Source: Trichobilharzia szidati
Taxonomy: Eukaryota > Platyhelminthes > Trematoda > Strigeidida > Schistosomatidae
DNA: 64,000 nucleotides
Direction of reading: 5' to 3'
NCBI GenBank assembly: GCA_944472155.2
Contig: OX235273.1
Span: forward strand, 106,476,582 to 106,540,581
Shown here in pieces: positions 35,001 through 44,392 of the stretch. Made by a program: the position numbers and the translations under genes. Below the pieces are notes generated by a model. The model worked only from the letters and a program-made list of their open reading frames with translations. It did no database searches and was not told the DNA's origin. The stretch's first letter is position 1, and every line of letters starts with the position of its first letter.

Positions 35001-37823
35001 CGGTTTAAAACAATCAGGATAATAAACACCTTCTAGAATGACAGGTATTTTACATTCTTTTTTAGTATCACTTGTATAACGAATATGTCGTGTATGCTTA
35101 ACAATTGTCTGTTTTAGAGAAATAAATAGAGTATAAGAAAAAATATTAATGAATGAAAAATATATTCAGTTGTGAGTCGGTGACACAGAGGTAGAATGCT
35201 CGTATGTGGTCTGGGGTTCGATCCTCGGCCGACTCACCCCTTTACCTTGCTAAAACAATAATAAAACTAGGAAAGAGGGAAGGTTAGGCATGAAGCTGGC
35301 AACCCCATCCCGTAAAAATAAACACCACTGCTATAGAAACTTCAATTCCTTAGCTTGAAGTGGCTCTATGTTCCACTTGGAATGCAAACTACATCAAATA
35401 TCTTCAGAAACTATAATGAATACAGCTGTACTGAAGAAAGTATAATTAATCCTCTCCATTTCACTGTGTCTCCCGCAATCTCTTTGTAGCTGACTCCACG
35501 ACTGCCGATAAGCTTTCATTCCTTCCTCACTCCATCTCGCCTACATCGTCCTTGGACGAATGTCCGACTGCTTGTTTCGCATCCAGGTTTCACCCAGTAA
35601 CTGGTCTAATGCGTGATGTCCCTCAAAGGTGTGAGTATTTGTTGGATAATAGGTGTTTGATTGGTTTATTGTACTGCCAGAATTTTTTGTTGATTATCCT
35701 TTGTATTTTCGAGTTTCACCACGGATTGATATCAGTTAGAGAATCATTGAAAACCAGGGAGTACTGCTAGACAGCTGTTTCGTCCTAGTTTGGGAATCAT
35801 CGGCGGTACACACCCACCGTCAGGGTTCGAACCCAGTACCTTCAGGTTACAAGGCAAGCTGGGTCGTATACCATTCAGCTACTGGGACCCGACTTCTACC
35901 AATTCGTGATTTAGCGCAACCACAAACCAATGTCATCGGTGGAGAAACCATCCTCACACTTGACTGCATGAACCTCAGTGGTCACGACTTCTCACTAGAA
36001 GTCCAGGAACCCCCGTCCTGTAGCAAGTCACTATCCTTTGTGTCTGGCCATTTGATCTTCAGTATTAAGTGAAAGAGACAGTTGCTGATGGAAGTCTTCA
36101 GTAGCCTGTTGGATATGCTTCTGGTGACCATAGAGAAGCACTAACTTAAGTGGAGAATAATGAGAATTTATTAAATCTAAGAATTCGTGAAGAGTAAATG
36201 TATCTTTGCCACTGACAATGATTTCGAGGCATGTCATCAGCAATTTCCAGCCTCTCAGCTACTTTGATCATACTACTTGCGTCTCCCTATATGCCTCAAA
36301 CTAACGGTTAATGACTATGTAGATTGATACTATATTATTTCTAAATTAAAGAACCCTTGAGGTGTCCTAATGATAAATTTGATCGGCTATGCTGAGTTGA
36401 AGATGTCTTTTAAGGTTAATTATGTCACAATGAATCCTTAATTTAGAAAACCAGAAATATGCCTAAATGATCAGCGGTTTCGCCTCGTAATCTGATTAGT
36501 CCTGGGTTTAGATCCCTAGTGATATCATGGCTATGTATTGCTAAAGAGTCCCTAATTAGGATGAAACAGGTAACTAGTACTTCCTGAAGATTTTCAGTGA
36601 TGCTAGTTCATCATTTAACTTAAGATCAATCAAATTCCTGTAAACCATCACTTATAAATGTTGTAAACTTCAGTTTCTTATTGGTATTAGATAGTCGGAG
36701 GCAATCGGAAGGAAGCCTTGGACCTAGGTTTCGTGCTAGTTGGCACTCATCAGCAAGGCGTATCTGCAACCTTGAAGGAACTCATGTCCCTTCTGAGATT
36801 CGAACCCGCGTCACCCACTGCTGCAGTCAGAGACGTAATGGCGAGCCACCTAGCATGGTGGCCACATTGCAAACATGACTGATAGAATTCAGTCTTCACC
36901 GAAGATAGGACTAGACATATTACACTAGTTACTGACTAGTGTGCAATCAAAAATATTCAGTTTCTTATATCTGCTTGCATTTATATTCGACCTTGAAGCC
37001 AAAGGAATTATAATAAACATTTTTTTATGTAGTGAAAATTCCTAATCAGATATTTAGAAGGCAAAAGAAAGTTTGAGCAAAGAATGTTCTTTTCAGGATT
37101 TCATCATAAACTGGCATCGGTTAGAGAACTGTTGGAAAACTTCCAGGGAGCATTGCCAAACACCTGTTTCCTCCGTCTTAGTTTGGGACTCTTCAGAGGT
37201 TCTAACTTAGGACCTTCTAGTTACAGGGCAAGCTCTTAGACCATTAAGCCACCGGGACCCAATCCAATGGTCCTGAGTCCGAACTTCAGTGAGTGCGTAC
37301 AGATGAAGAGTCCCAAACTAGGACAAAACAGCTTTCCAGTACTCCCAAGCTTCCTAATGGTCCTGTAACCGATGTCAGTTTATGATGATATCCTGAAGTC
37401 AATCAAATCCCTGCAAACCCTTGGTCTGTAGACCAAACATTTTATTAAATTACATTTATATATATATATATATATATATAATTTACCAATATTTATAAAA
37501 CTTACATTATTAACTCTGTAGTCATTTTGTGGTCTAATAGTTTTACATTCTGTTAATGTTGTCCAATTTCCTGGAGCTGGACAATTACATTCACGTTGAC
37601 GTAATCGTGTACATGTGTTTAGATCACATTTACTCCAACTTGACCATTCACACCAATTACCAATATCTAAGTGTTGTTCACAATTTTCTGTAGCAAAAAA
37701 TATTCTATCTTCTAATGTAAATTCAAAAGATTGTCCAAAATTAGAAAATAATATATTAAAGTAGTATGTATAGTGAATAAGGTAAATAATAGTAATAATA
37801 GAGGAATGTGATAATAACATCAT
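22857..37823 (-). CDS. Secreted-type TSP1 plus PAN-like protein, 4 coding exons
   Basis: Predicted 335-aa protein, spliced from 37506-37823, 35002-35108, 30159-30500 and 22857-23097. The N-terminus is hydrophobic (residues 1-29) and looks like a signal peptide. A thrombospondin type-1 repeat follows at about residues 57-93, with three spaced Trp (57, 60, 63), the WSSWSKC motif, and Cys at 58, 66, 71, 79, 81 and 93; N86 is a possible glycosylation site. The middle (143-255) is Cys-poor and unrecognised. The C-terminus (260-290) has Cys 267, 271, 277 and 288 spaced like a PAN/apple module. Splice phases are 0, 2, 2 and all junctions have GT/AG. TSP1 and PAN modules usually bind glycans or proteins outside the cell, so a secreted or surface role is inferred. 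I cannot assign an ortholog. The start is the first Met of a tandem ATG-ATG; further 5' exons are possible. Confidence 0.8.
23560..23835 (+). pseudogene. PLE endonuclease tail
   Basis: Reads FEKSFKVIYKIQSNLSKRVK and IQKLKPTLCIQKKYVQPLSL, the conserved end of the PLE protein. An in-frame stretch of 91 codons starts inside the endonuclease. In the last intron of the TSP1/PAN gene. Confidence 0.7.
23960..24260 (+). mobile_element. SINE S3 with near-intact hammerhead
   Basis: Head and B-box (GGTTCGAATCTC at 24128) precede the ribozyme at 24174-24218: stem I GCCTTG/CAAGGC, core CTGATGA at 24180-24186, stem II GTGCC/ AGCAC-type, stem III CCTAGG, cleavage TC. The one core defect is AAAA for GAAA (G12 to A). 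Confidence 0.8.
24546..24593 (+). ncRNA. PLE hammerhead-like motif
   Basis: Stem I CAGC/GCTG, stem II GAC-TTC-GTC, GAAA, perfect stem III AGAAAA/TTTTCT and cleavage TTC. The CTGATGA box carries a one-base insertion (CTAGATGA). It follows the PLE tail at 23560-23835 on the same strand. Confidence 0.45.
25000..25165 (-). mobile_element. SINE S2 copy, decayed
   Basis: Minus S2 with B-box GGTTCGAATCC complement at about 25115 and ribozyme slot 25050-25105; GACGAAAC is kept but the CTGAAGA box is lost. Confidence 0.65.
25165..27870 (-). mobile_element. RTE-type non-LTR retrotransposon, nearly full-length but broken
   Basis: In order on minus: apurinic endonuclease start (WNFCTMYETWKPAQVAKEMR at 27730), the INAKLGADNTGRELTMGREA block (27270), the endonuclease SDHHLF motif (about 27020), linker (27000-26590), RT start (PIKDAQGNLITKEEKQIKQW at 26450), RT fragments (26127-25537, including [20 protein letters not shown]) and FADD-like remains near 25550. 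At least six frameshifts or stops. It fills the last intron of the TSP1/PAN gene in the same orientation. Confidence 0.85.
28020..28430 (-). pseudogene. RTE RT-start fragment
   Basis: The minus strand reads the zone before RT motif A (LNTVQSLEGSQKSTRITKNS, then LKRVKQSRKNDLS), parallel to 26100-26270. Decayed. Confidence 0.6.
28580..29057 (-). pseudogene. PLE post-RT segment, 3' half of an interrupted copy
   Basis: Minus 127-codon open stretch: RMFHLLDVHPTRNANNSLKR, LSLRIRRICSEEVIDEELRN, LRRTLIENSFPLRFIDKNLK. It continues an RT whose YVDD end is at 29772-29885; an RTE copy (29065-29764) separates them. Confidence 0.75.
29065..29764 (-). mobile_element. RTE (group 1) 5'-truncated insertion with 7-nt TSD
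   Basis: Inserted in a PLE and flanked by GTCGGAT (29058-29064 and 29765-29771). Its 3' end on minus is 'gttctatgtcgaaaacc' followed by a (GACC)n tail; the 5' end is cut in the post-RT domain (tryptophan-rich 'YGSETWPL'-type region). Removing it restores the PLE reading frame SESDRMFHLLD. Confidence 0.85.
29772..29890 (-). pseudogene. PLE RT catalytic fragment
   Basis: The minus strand reads RDVDDTFIICDENCDLKELL, then FIDAHPNINFTLESES. This is the RT motif C (VDD) of a PLE. 5' half of the copy interrupted by the RTE. Confidence 0.7.
29925..30082 (+). pseudogene. PLE post-RT segment, inverted duplicate
   Basis: 29941-30082 is the exact reverse complement of 28709-28850 (142 nt, no mismatch seen). 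It encodes NPDxEQFSSQVHRQESQIK-type complement; on its own sense strand it matches LRRTLIENSFPLRFIDKN. It ends 77 nt from exon 3 of the TSP1/PAN gene. Confidence 0.8.
30159..30500 (-). CDS. TSP1/PAN gene, coding exon 3
   Basis: 342 nt, acceptor TTACAG before 30500, donor GTGAGT from 30158, phase 2 in and 2 out. It encodes about 113 residues with Cys pairs (NLFCSV, GICAYE, SACSSW, RKCTF, PLCTYH) but no family I can name. It is a single-copy sequence wedged between a PLE fragment ending at 30082 and an (AT)n tract in the intron near 30550. Confidence 0.8.
30780..31420. mobile_element. S1 remnant and inverted pair of SINE S2 copies
   Basis: 30780-30900: S1 remnant. 30940-31200: S2 on minus, ribozyme slot 31010-31060, with a small insertion in the core. 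31230-31420: S2 on plus with ribozyme at 31349-31394 (stem I GTATTG/CAGTAC, stem II GTCC/GGAC, GAAA, CAGCTG, TC), the only core defect being CCGAAGA for CTGAAGA. Confidence 0.75.
31700..33035. other. No recognised gene
   Basis: AT-rich intron sequence of the TSP1/PAN gene. A short open stretch at 31903-32085 (GRLGRPPTTAGKPLFLAYCV) has no partner I know and no splice context; I do not call it a gene. Confidence 0.45.
33050..33245 (-). mobile_element. SINE S2 copy
   Basis: Minus S2; B-box GGTTCGAACC complement at about 33165. The ribozyme slot 33105-33150 has stem II and GACGAAAC intact, but the core reads TGAAGA after GTACTG (C3 lost). Confidence 0.75.
33490..34020 (+). mobile_element. Two decayed S2-related fragments
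   Basis: 33530-33620 and 33870-34000 keep the ribozyme slot and the 'ctgtccagtactgcc' or 'ctgtccattgc' 3' strand; the second reads CTGAAAA and AAAA for the two core boxes. Heads are barely visible. Confidence 0.5.
34567..34812 (-). mobile_element. SINE S4 copy with probable TSD
   Basis: Well preserved S4 on minus (B-box-like GGATTCGACCCC complement at about 34750). GTCATGGGT occurs on both sides (about 34558 and 34818), consistent with a target-site duplication. Confidence 0.8.
35002..35108 (-). CDS. TSP1/PAN gene, coding exon 2
   Basis: 107 nt, 35 codons plus 2 nt. The acceptor is a pyrimidine-rich tract ending in CAG before 35108, and the donor GTAAGT starts at 35001. It encodes a basic, Cys-bearing segment that includes ECKIPVILEGVYYPDCF. 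It has no paralogue in the window and is found only because its phase (0 in, 2 out) joins exons 1 and 3 exactly. Confidence 0.72.
35170..35395 (+). mobile_element. SINE S4 copy
   Basis: Head GGTGACACAGAGGTAGAATGC, B-box GGGTTCGATCCTCG, body to 'ctatgttccacttgga'. It sits about 60 nt upstream of exon 2 of the TSP1/PAN gene, inside the intron. Confidence 0.8.
35695..35895 (-). mobile_element. SINE S2 copy (CCGATGA subfamily)
   Basis: Minus S2; B-box GGGTTCGAACC complement at 35824. Ribozyme slot 35755-35812 with CCGATGA, stem II TCC/GGA, GACGAAAC and CAGCTG. Confidence 0.75.
36040..36140 (-). pseudogene. Short RTE fragment
   Basis: The complement of the group-2 3' region ('tggccatttgatcttcagta', 'agtagcctgttggatatgctt'). 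Confidence 0.5.
36460..36620 (+). mobile_element. SINE S2 copy, decayed
   Basis: Plus S2 with B-box-like GGGTTTAGATCCC. The ribozyme slot 36535-36586 reads CTAAAGA (G5 changed) with stem II GTCC/GGAT and GAAAC. Confidence 0.6.
36680..36930 (-). mobile_element. SINE S3 with intact hammerhead
   Basis: The best S3 copy: minus head with B-box GGTTCGAATC complement at about 36790, and A-box region partly deleted near 36840. The ribozyme follows 30-40 nt after the head and the 3' tail is 'gattgcctccgactatctaata'. Confidence 0.85.
36715..36759 (-). ncRNA. Hammerhead ribozyme, S3 type, intact core
   Basis: On minus: stem I GCCTTG (36759-36754) and CAAGGC (36720-36715); core CTGATGA (36753-36747); stem II GTGC/GCAC with a 5-nt AACTA-type loop; GAAA; stem III CCTAGG (36728-36723, self-complementary); cleavage after TC (36722-36721). 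All invariant core residues are present. The tiny palindromic stem III suggests cleavage in dimeric form, as argued for short-stem-III hammerheads. Confidence 0.85.
37095..37430. mobile_element. Inverted pair of SINE S2 copies
   Basis: Minus copy 37095-37265 and plus copy 37285-37430, both with decayed cores (plus: GTACAGATGAAGAG and AAAAC). They lie within the first intron of the TSP1/PAN gene, just 3' of exon 1. Confidence 0.7.
37455..37482. repeat. (TA)n microsatellite
   Basis: About 13 TA units, just downstream of exon 1 of the TSP1/PAN gene on its strand. Confidence 0.95.
37506..37823 (-). CDS. TSP1/PAN gene, coding exon 1 (signal peptide and TSP1 repeat)
   Basis: 106 codons, from ATG at 37823 to a consensus donor (GTAAGTTT) at 37505, phase 0. 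It encodes the hydrophobic leader and the whole TSP1 repeat. Codon use is strongly AT-biased, like the other exons of this gene and unlike the surrounding repeat copies. A (TA)n tract begins about 30 nt inside the downstream intron. Confidence 0.85.
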
Positions 37824-37959
37824 TGTAGAATTAAATATGCCACTAGGGTACTAATACTTTTTGTATAGAGAGATCCAATAAATTTGAATTTTTAAATCGA
37901 TAAATTAGTCAATAAGTATATGAAAGTGTTTATAATTAATAATAATAATAATAATAGAC

Positions 37960-38105
37960 GTTTGACACTAGTTAGTGTGCAATCAAGGTATCTAATACAG
38001 TCCTTTAGGAGGTCAATCGAGAGCCCAAATAGCTCATTGATAACGTCTCTGACTGTAGCACTCGATGACATGGGTTCGAATCTCGGAAGAGATATGAGTT
38101 CTTCA
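37960..38105 (+). mobile_element. SINE S3 head only
   Basis: S3 head (AATAGCTCATTGATAACG, B-box GGGTTCGAATCTC) that stops at the point where the ribozyme would start and joins directly to a PLE terminal sequence. Confidence 0.7.
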
Positions 38106-38530
38106 TACAACTGGTTCCCTTGACAAATTTCGATAAAGAAAGGAAGACGAAATTTGCAGTATAAAATGATATCATTCTATTTCACAGGTCCTCATCAGCT
38201 GCAGACTACCTGAAATTACATTGGTTATATAAATGATAATAACATACTTTAATGTTTGATTAGTAGTAGAGAAGAGATAAAATTGACGCATCCAAAAAAG
38301 AATGAAAGCATTACAATTTTCAGTTTAAGTTATCATCATCAATTTATACACTTTCAGAGTTGAAAAGAGGGGGGAGGGGTAAGACAGAAAACAGAAAAAT
38401 TGATTAACAGAAACAATGTTAGCTTGTAGGTTCACATGGCAACTCCAACAAACAAAAGCATTTACAGTTTATAAGATTGAGATTTGCTCAGTGAGTTGAG
38501 ATCACTGAATTAGATGACTAATCAAAATCA
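38105..38530 (-). repeat. PLE terminal sequence (third copy) with hammerhead-like motif
   Basis: Same sequence as 2580-3050. The minus strand at about 38160-38215 has TGCAG-CTGATGA, GAAA, a long AT stem III (AATGATATCATT) and CTGCA as 3' strand: the same fold as 3703-3758, including the unpaired 8-nt stem II zone. Confidence 0.6.
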
Positions 38531-38559
38531 AAATTCATCCGTGTGATGTATGCCAGTGT

Positions 38560-38830
38560 TGTCATTCCTCACTGCCTTTTGCACTATCCCGTCCATCACA
38601 CTCAGGAATATCATCGATGATAGTAGACAGCCTTGTTTTACTCCCGTCTTCACTTCAAATGCTTCGCTAAGGATACGGCATCATCATCACACAGTTGTTG
38701 AATGAGGTGTATAAAATTTTAGGAGACTCCATTTAGTTGAAGCCGTTCCCGAATTACTTTGCAATCGATGCTATCGAAGCCCTTTTCCAGATTAATGAAG
38801 TTGAGGTAAAGATCACTTTTAACTACTTAT
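38560..38830 (-). pseudogene. RTE RT fragment
   Basis: The complement of the group-2 RT between motif A and FADD ('cgatgctatcgaagccctt', 'ttgttgaatgaggtgtat', 'gtagacagccttgttttactcc'). Confidence 0.65.
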
Positions 38831-39394
38831 ATCAATCAGTAGTATATATATACATACTACTGTGTTATTTCTATTGCTTTCTCTACTGTTATTTACAATA
38901 TCAAGCAGACTACATACTGAGATTTGAATATTTCTGGTTTCCAAAAGAAAGACATAGATATTTGTTATTTTAAATTACCCAAACACTAATCCTTACACAT
39001 CCTTAAACTGATCAATATCAAAACAAATAGAAACTATCATCCCATTGTCATTTTACTTCGATATATGTTGGGGAATATCTAACCGATATTGTTAACAAAA
39101 ATGTACAGCCTTATATATAAACTTGTATTGTTTTCCATTACTTAGAACAGTGAATATTCACTTCAAGTCTTGGTTTCACCGAAAAATGAGTAAAATAATG
39201 TCAGTAATGATGTAATATTAGTCCTCATGATTTCTAGATTCAACAAAAATATTGATTACCGATTACTTCTGACCCGTAGAGCCTACAAAAATAAAGACAT
39301 AAGACGAACTGGTCCCTAGCGACAACAATCCCATTCTATTACACGCAATTACATTATATATGTAAATACCTTAGAAAGTCAAGCTAACATATTA

Positions 39395-40260
39395 CTATAT
39401 TATTGTTTCCTTTAGTTCCTAGAGGAACATAGGGCTTCAGCCGCACGTCTCCTTTGCGTTTGTATAAATTAAAATTTACTTTTATCATACTTAGCAGCGA
39501 AACAGGATTGCAGGTGAGTATAGAGAAGACGGAGGTGATGAAGACAACCAACGAACAGCAATAGCAAAAACAACCAGAACTAATCACTGTCAACAGAAGT
39601 TAACTCCTTCACTTATCTGGGCAGTAAGCATTGTTTCAACCACAGACTGGCGGAACGGATGAAGATGTCAAAGCAGACCATAATCAGAAAGGCAAGATGC
39701 GCCTTCATCAACCCAAAACCAGTTTGGAAATCAGTCAGCACAAAGAACAAGATTCGGATTATGATCACAAATATAAAGTCAGTCAGTGAGTTCTATACGG
39801 GTCAGAAACTTGCACTGCGTGTCAGTCATGAGAAGGATTTCCATCATGCTACTTTAGACTTTTATCAGCAGCTTCCTCCTGCCCTGGCTGCGTACTGAAG
39901 ATCAAATGGCCAGCTGACCAGAAAGAATAAACAACAAGAAACTCTGATTGGCAACAAACAAACCAGGGACTATGGCTCAACAAATATGTAGGAGCAAATG
40001 GAGATGGATTGATCAGGCATACGTTGAGGAGACCATCGAATGCCATCGTGCTCAATACAGGCCATCGCTCGAATGGAAGGCAACAAGTGGGTGGTCGTTG
40101 CGAGGGTGATATGGAGAAGATCATGTGCTGGGAGGAGGAGATGAGAGATTATGGGTAATTGTGGACCCAATTAGAGAGGACGGGAGAAAATAGAACAAAG
40201 TGGAAATGTGTAGTTGAAGCCCTGGGTTCTCCACTTGGAATCCAAGGGAATAATAACAAC
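39395..40260. mobile_element. RTE group 2: inverted 3' scrap and plus-strand 3' end
   Basis: 39395-39460 is the minus 3' end ('cctagaggaacatagggctt'). 39500-40256 is the post-RT domain and 3' end on plus (MKMSKQTIIRKARCAFINPK, 'atcaaatggccagctgaccag', to 'ccacttggaatccaaggg' with an AAT-rich tail). Confidence 0.65.
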
Positions 40261-40599
40261 ATGTACACAAACAATTGCACATAATTAGGATGGTATACCT
40301 AACTGAATTAAAAGTGGTCGAAAAGATTCCCTTCACTAAACTGTTCACTCTTATTTTGATGTTTGAGCACTCTTCGCATTTCGAGAATTCTAACACAGTA
40401 TCACCGATCAAACAAATCACATATCTTGGCCTATGAGAGAATTAATTAAATGATCAGGTTTCTTATGTTTTTTCAGAAAATCTACTAACATGGAAATCAC
40501 TCCTTCACTACGACAATTACAACTTTTCCTTTATAATAACCCTACTAACACTGTTGAATGTGTTCATATTTTAAGATTTTTAAGGATTTTGACTAACTT

Positions 40600-41180
40600 C
40601 AATAGAGATTTTGTCACCAACCACCGACACATCAGTTATAGAACCATTGAAAACTATCAGGTAGCACCGGAAAGCCAATCCGTGCTAATTTAGAACTCTT
40701 TTAGAAGTGTGCACACACCACCCCCCAAGGCCTTCAGGTTGTAAGACACACCAATCAACCATCCCTGTAGGTGTGTAGTACTGCAGAGCCACAAAACTAG
40801 GGTGAAAGAGCCGTCGAGTGCTCCTTGGTTTTCAATGACCCCTTAACTGAGATTGGTACTTCACGAAATCTGCTAATCAAATTAGCTGGAAGTACAATCT
40901 TATTACACTAAAATAATTGGACAAAGGATGTGTAGTGATTTTATAATGAGTTTCGCGCAGCTGCAAAGTCTCCTGAAACAATTTATTTGTGCATGAAGTT
41001 TACACCAAGCTGTTATAAGTGATATCTAAAGGGCTGCTGACTAGCAGTGGAGTCAAGGATGTCCCATTTGGGACTCATTAGCTGGATATGCCTGAAATCC
41101 CTGGTGAGCGATGGTATTCTGATTGAGGCTCACAAATACAGCACCCACCGACAAAGCGTTATCAACCACACCACCTGGGT
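40600..41180. mobile_element. Decayed S2 pair and S1 remnant
   Basis: 40620-40870 keeps S2 tail motifs on both sides of a poor head. 41040-41180 is S1 on minus (B-box lost, stem II GTCCCAAATGGGAC kept, GAAA deleted, 3' strand TTGACTCCAC). Confidence 0.5.
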
Positions 41181-41284
41181 ATGAATCACTTTAACCACAC
41201 ACACACACACAACACTTGGTGAGGCCAGCCGAAAAAATTAGCTTCATCAGCAATAATGACCACTATTCAACCAATAATATCAGT

Positions 41285-41945
41285 CTTAAATTTATTATTA
41301 TTATTGTTCCCTTGGGTTCCTAGTGGAACATAGGGCTTCAACTGCACGCCTCCACTTGTTTCTGTCTTCTGTTGTACTTTTCACCTGTATCCATGTTAGT
41401 CCATACTGTTTCAACTCCTCTTCACACGATCTCCTCCATGTCACCCTTGGACGTCCCACTCGCCGCTTCCCTTTAGAGTTCCACTCGAGCACTGGCCTGA
41501 CGTGCGATGTCACCTGGTGGCCTCCCCAGCGAGTGTCCAATCCATCTCCACTTTCTCCTGCATATTTGTTGAGCGATTGGTTCTTGTTTTGTTTCTTTCC
41601 ATAGTTTCTTGTTGGTGATTCTTTCCGGCCATCTGATCTTCAGTATAGAGCGACGAAGACAGTTGTTGATAAAGGTCTGCAACAGGCTGTTGGAAATATT
41701 CTTTGTGACCCGCCAAGTTTCTGATCCGTATAGAAGAACTGACTGACTTGACGTTTGTATTGAAAATCCGTACTTTGTTGTTGTTGATGTTGAGTGACGA
41801 GGATTTCCAGATTGGTTTCAGGTTGATGAATGTGTTTCTCGCCTTCCCGATTCTTGATTTGACATCCTCGTCTGTTCCTCCTGTAGTTGAGACAACTAAT
41901 TCAATCTGTCTTAGAATTATTGGTACTCTATAAACATTTTGTTGT
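41285..41945 (-). mobile_element. RTE group 2, 3' end with (AAT)n tail
   Basis: Minus: post-RT domain (GGTDEDVKSRIGKARNTFIN, EDQMAGKNHQQ, EWDVQG-type region, GKRRVGRPRVTWRRSCEEEL) ending at 'tagtggaacatagggctt' plus a (TTA)n tail at 41290-41305. One of the better preserved copies of this end. Confidence 0.75.
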
Positions 41946-42126
41946 GCGTCAGTCATTCGGTGGCAGAATGCTTGCCAACCACAATGCGTGAGGTCGAAAG
42001 AAGTACAATCAGCAAAAGTGTGAGGCAAAAAGAATAATGGCATTCAAAAAAAGAATGACAATTTAGGGGATATTGATAATCAGAAAAAGTTAGTACATCT
42101 GCACTACTGAGAACGATTTTGAATCA

Positions 42127-42375
42127 TATTATAACAGCAGAAGGTAAGACACGGAAGCAAAGGTATATTTTCCATTGATCAAACCGCTGTTTATATATAG
42201 ACAGTCTATATTCTTTAACCAAACACTGAGTGTGCGATCTCGGTTGACATCAAACGACATGAAATAGAATGTTCAAATATATATATAGTATTCTGTTGCT
42301 AATGCCGAACTGAACTGTGGGGATATGTGAGAATATTTCCGTTGGCACACATTGTCTGTATTATACCACTACAAT
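42127..42375. repeat. Uninterrupted copy of the repeat split at 6010-7250
   Basis: It matches 6015-6190 ('gacacggaagc-aaggtatatttt') at its start and 7145-7250 ('tattctgttgctaatgccga', 'cacactgtctgtat') at its end, so it marks the empty-site form of that locus. Family unknown. Confidence 0.6.
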
Positions 42376-42379
42376 ATCA

Positions 42380-43000
42380 CCATTGGTTTCCAGCCAGTGA
42401 TGCTCAGCATTCTAAGGACTCCTACTAGGCAGCCTACACACCCCTAAATGGCTAAAACAAACCATCAGCGATTTCATGGATCAATGTCAAGTTTTGATAT
42501 GACCACCTCTAACTCTTTCCTAACTCAACCCTGTGTTAGTTAACATTGCTTGTCGATGAATACGGTAGCTCAGAATACTCAACGGGTGGCCTATTCCTTT
42601 CACTTGACTCACCTTCACAACCTTATCGGTTGACTTACCCTCTATACTTCACACTGTACGCCTAACCTGAATGTTACTCACCATATTCTACAACCTAACA
42701 TGCAAGCAAAAATATCTGTGGTCAAAGACAGCTAGCTTTTGCATATCTTGCACTCTCAACAGCCATGTATCTCACAGGCATAAAGGAAGACAGAATGAAC
42801 TGTTGTGCACTACACATGTTCTTTGGTCGGCCGCCAGATATCACCTCTACGCCAGAGATGACGTTAATCGGCAAATCCCACACGAGCATTTTGTATCTGT
42901 ACGGAGAATTCGCCACCAATCAGTCAGTCAATCCAGTAGGCCTGATGCAACTTCCCATATATGAGAAGCAGTAAACACGCTTCACCACTTCACTCCCTAT
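42380..43000 (-). mobile_element. RTE group 1 3' region, decayed
   Basis: The complement of the group-1 post-RT region ('cacttgactcaccttcacaacc', 'gtcaaagacagctagctttt', 'catgtatctcacaggcataaagg'). Confidence 0.65.
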
Positions 43001-43099
43001 CTTTAAGCTACAGATCAGTCCTGCAACATAGCAAACATTCGACGATTTCTGCCTAAAACGTGTTCAGAAGACTGGATTTTATCAGCGTCTTCAACTAGA

Positions 43100-43795
43100 A
43101 CGATAATAATGTCATCCGTATACTCTGCTCCGACACTTATCTAAGCAGCCGGCATGGTTTCAACCACAGGCTGGCGAAACGGATGAAGATGTCAAAGCCA
43201 GACAGACAGTCAGAATCGGAAAGGCAAGATACGCCTTCATCAACCTGAAACCAATTTAGAAATCTTCCGGACTGAGTCAACATAAAGAACAAGATTGGAA
43301 TTCTCAACACCAATGTGAAGTCGGCCAGTTCTTATATACGGATCAGAAACTTGCACTGCTTGTCAGTCACGAAAAGGATTTCCAACAGCTAGTGGCAGAC
43401 TTTCATCGACAGCTACCTTCGATGGCTCCCTACTGAAGATCGAATGGCCGGCCAGAAAGAATAAGTAACAAGAAACTGTGGGAACAAACCAACAGGCGAA
43501 GGCCGCCGACCACTCAACAAATAAGTAAGAGAAAGTGGAGATGAAACGGGCATACATTGAGGAAACCGTCGAATGACATCGAGCGCCAGAATACTGTTCG
43601 AGTGTAATTCAAATGGAAGGTGACGAGTGGATGGTCGGTGCGAAGATGACATGGAGGAGATCGTGTGTTATGAGGAAGAGATGGAAGATTGTGGGCAATT
43701 GTGGTCCAATCTGAAAAGGACGGCAGAAGATAGGACAAAGTGGCGATGTGTTGTTGAAGCCCTATGTTCCACTCGAAACTAAGGGAATGATAATT
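43100..43795 (+). mobile_element. RTE group 2 3' end
   Basis: Plus strand post-RT domain ('ggctggcgaaacggatgaag', 'cttcatcaacctgaaaccaa', 'agatcgaatggccggcc') ending 'cctatgttccactcgaaac'. It lies 360 nt downstream of the PHF10-like stop codon. Confidence 0.7.
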
Positions 43796-43799
43796 AATG

Positions 43800-44154
43800 G
43801 AAAATATGGACATTTCCTAACAAGAAACGAAGACACCAGGCCCAGCCCTAAATGCACCAATCTCACACTAATTGAAAAAAATCAAGACAACAACAAAAAA
43901 GTCGCAAAGGAAAGAAACAAATACATTTACAATAGAAAAAATATTATGAACACATTTCAAGAAAGAAATGAGAGAAGAAAAGAGATCCCTGACGTTTTTA
44001 TCTACAATTATTTTACAAGAACAAGTGAAACAGCAAAAACAAAAAAAGGGAACATATTACATTTTAAAATGTAACAAAGGAAATTTATAGCTGTTATACA
44101 CATTAAGGCGTGCAGATACACACACATGCACAAACCAACAAACAAGTCAATAAA
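43800..44154. other. 3' flank of the PHF10-like gene
   Basis: AT-rich, no repeat landmark. It probably contains the 3' UTR on minus; I do not see one clear AATAAA close to the stop, so the poly(A) site is undefined. Confidence 0.4.
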
Positions 44155-44360
44155 TCATTTTTCAACATTATTCGGATCGTTTAAATTTGTCGCATCAGAG
44201 ATCGATACTTCAGAATCATGTTTTACAGTAACTTTATCCCCTTCACTGATTTCAACAGGATTATGCGGAGTGGATTCTTCTGTTTTCTCTTGAGAATTGG
44301 GAATTTTATCATTACACGGTATTTCTTTTTCAGGAACGACAGTACTACTAACAGTAGCAA

Positions 44361-44392
<32 letters not shown>

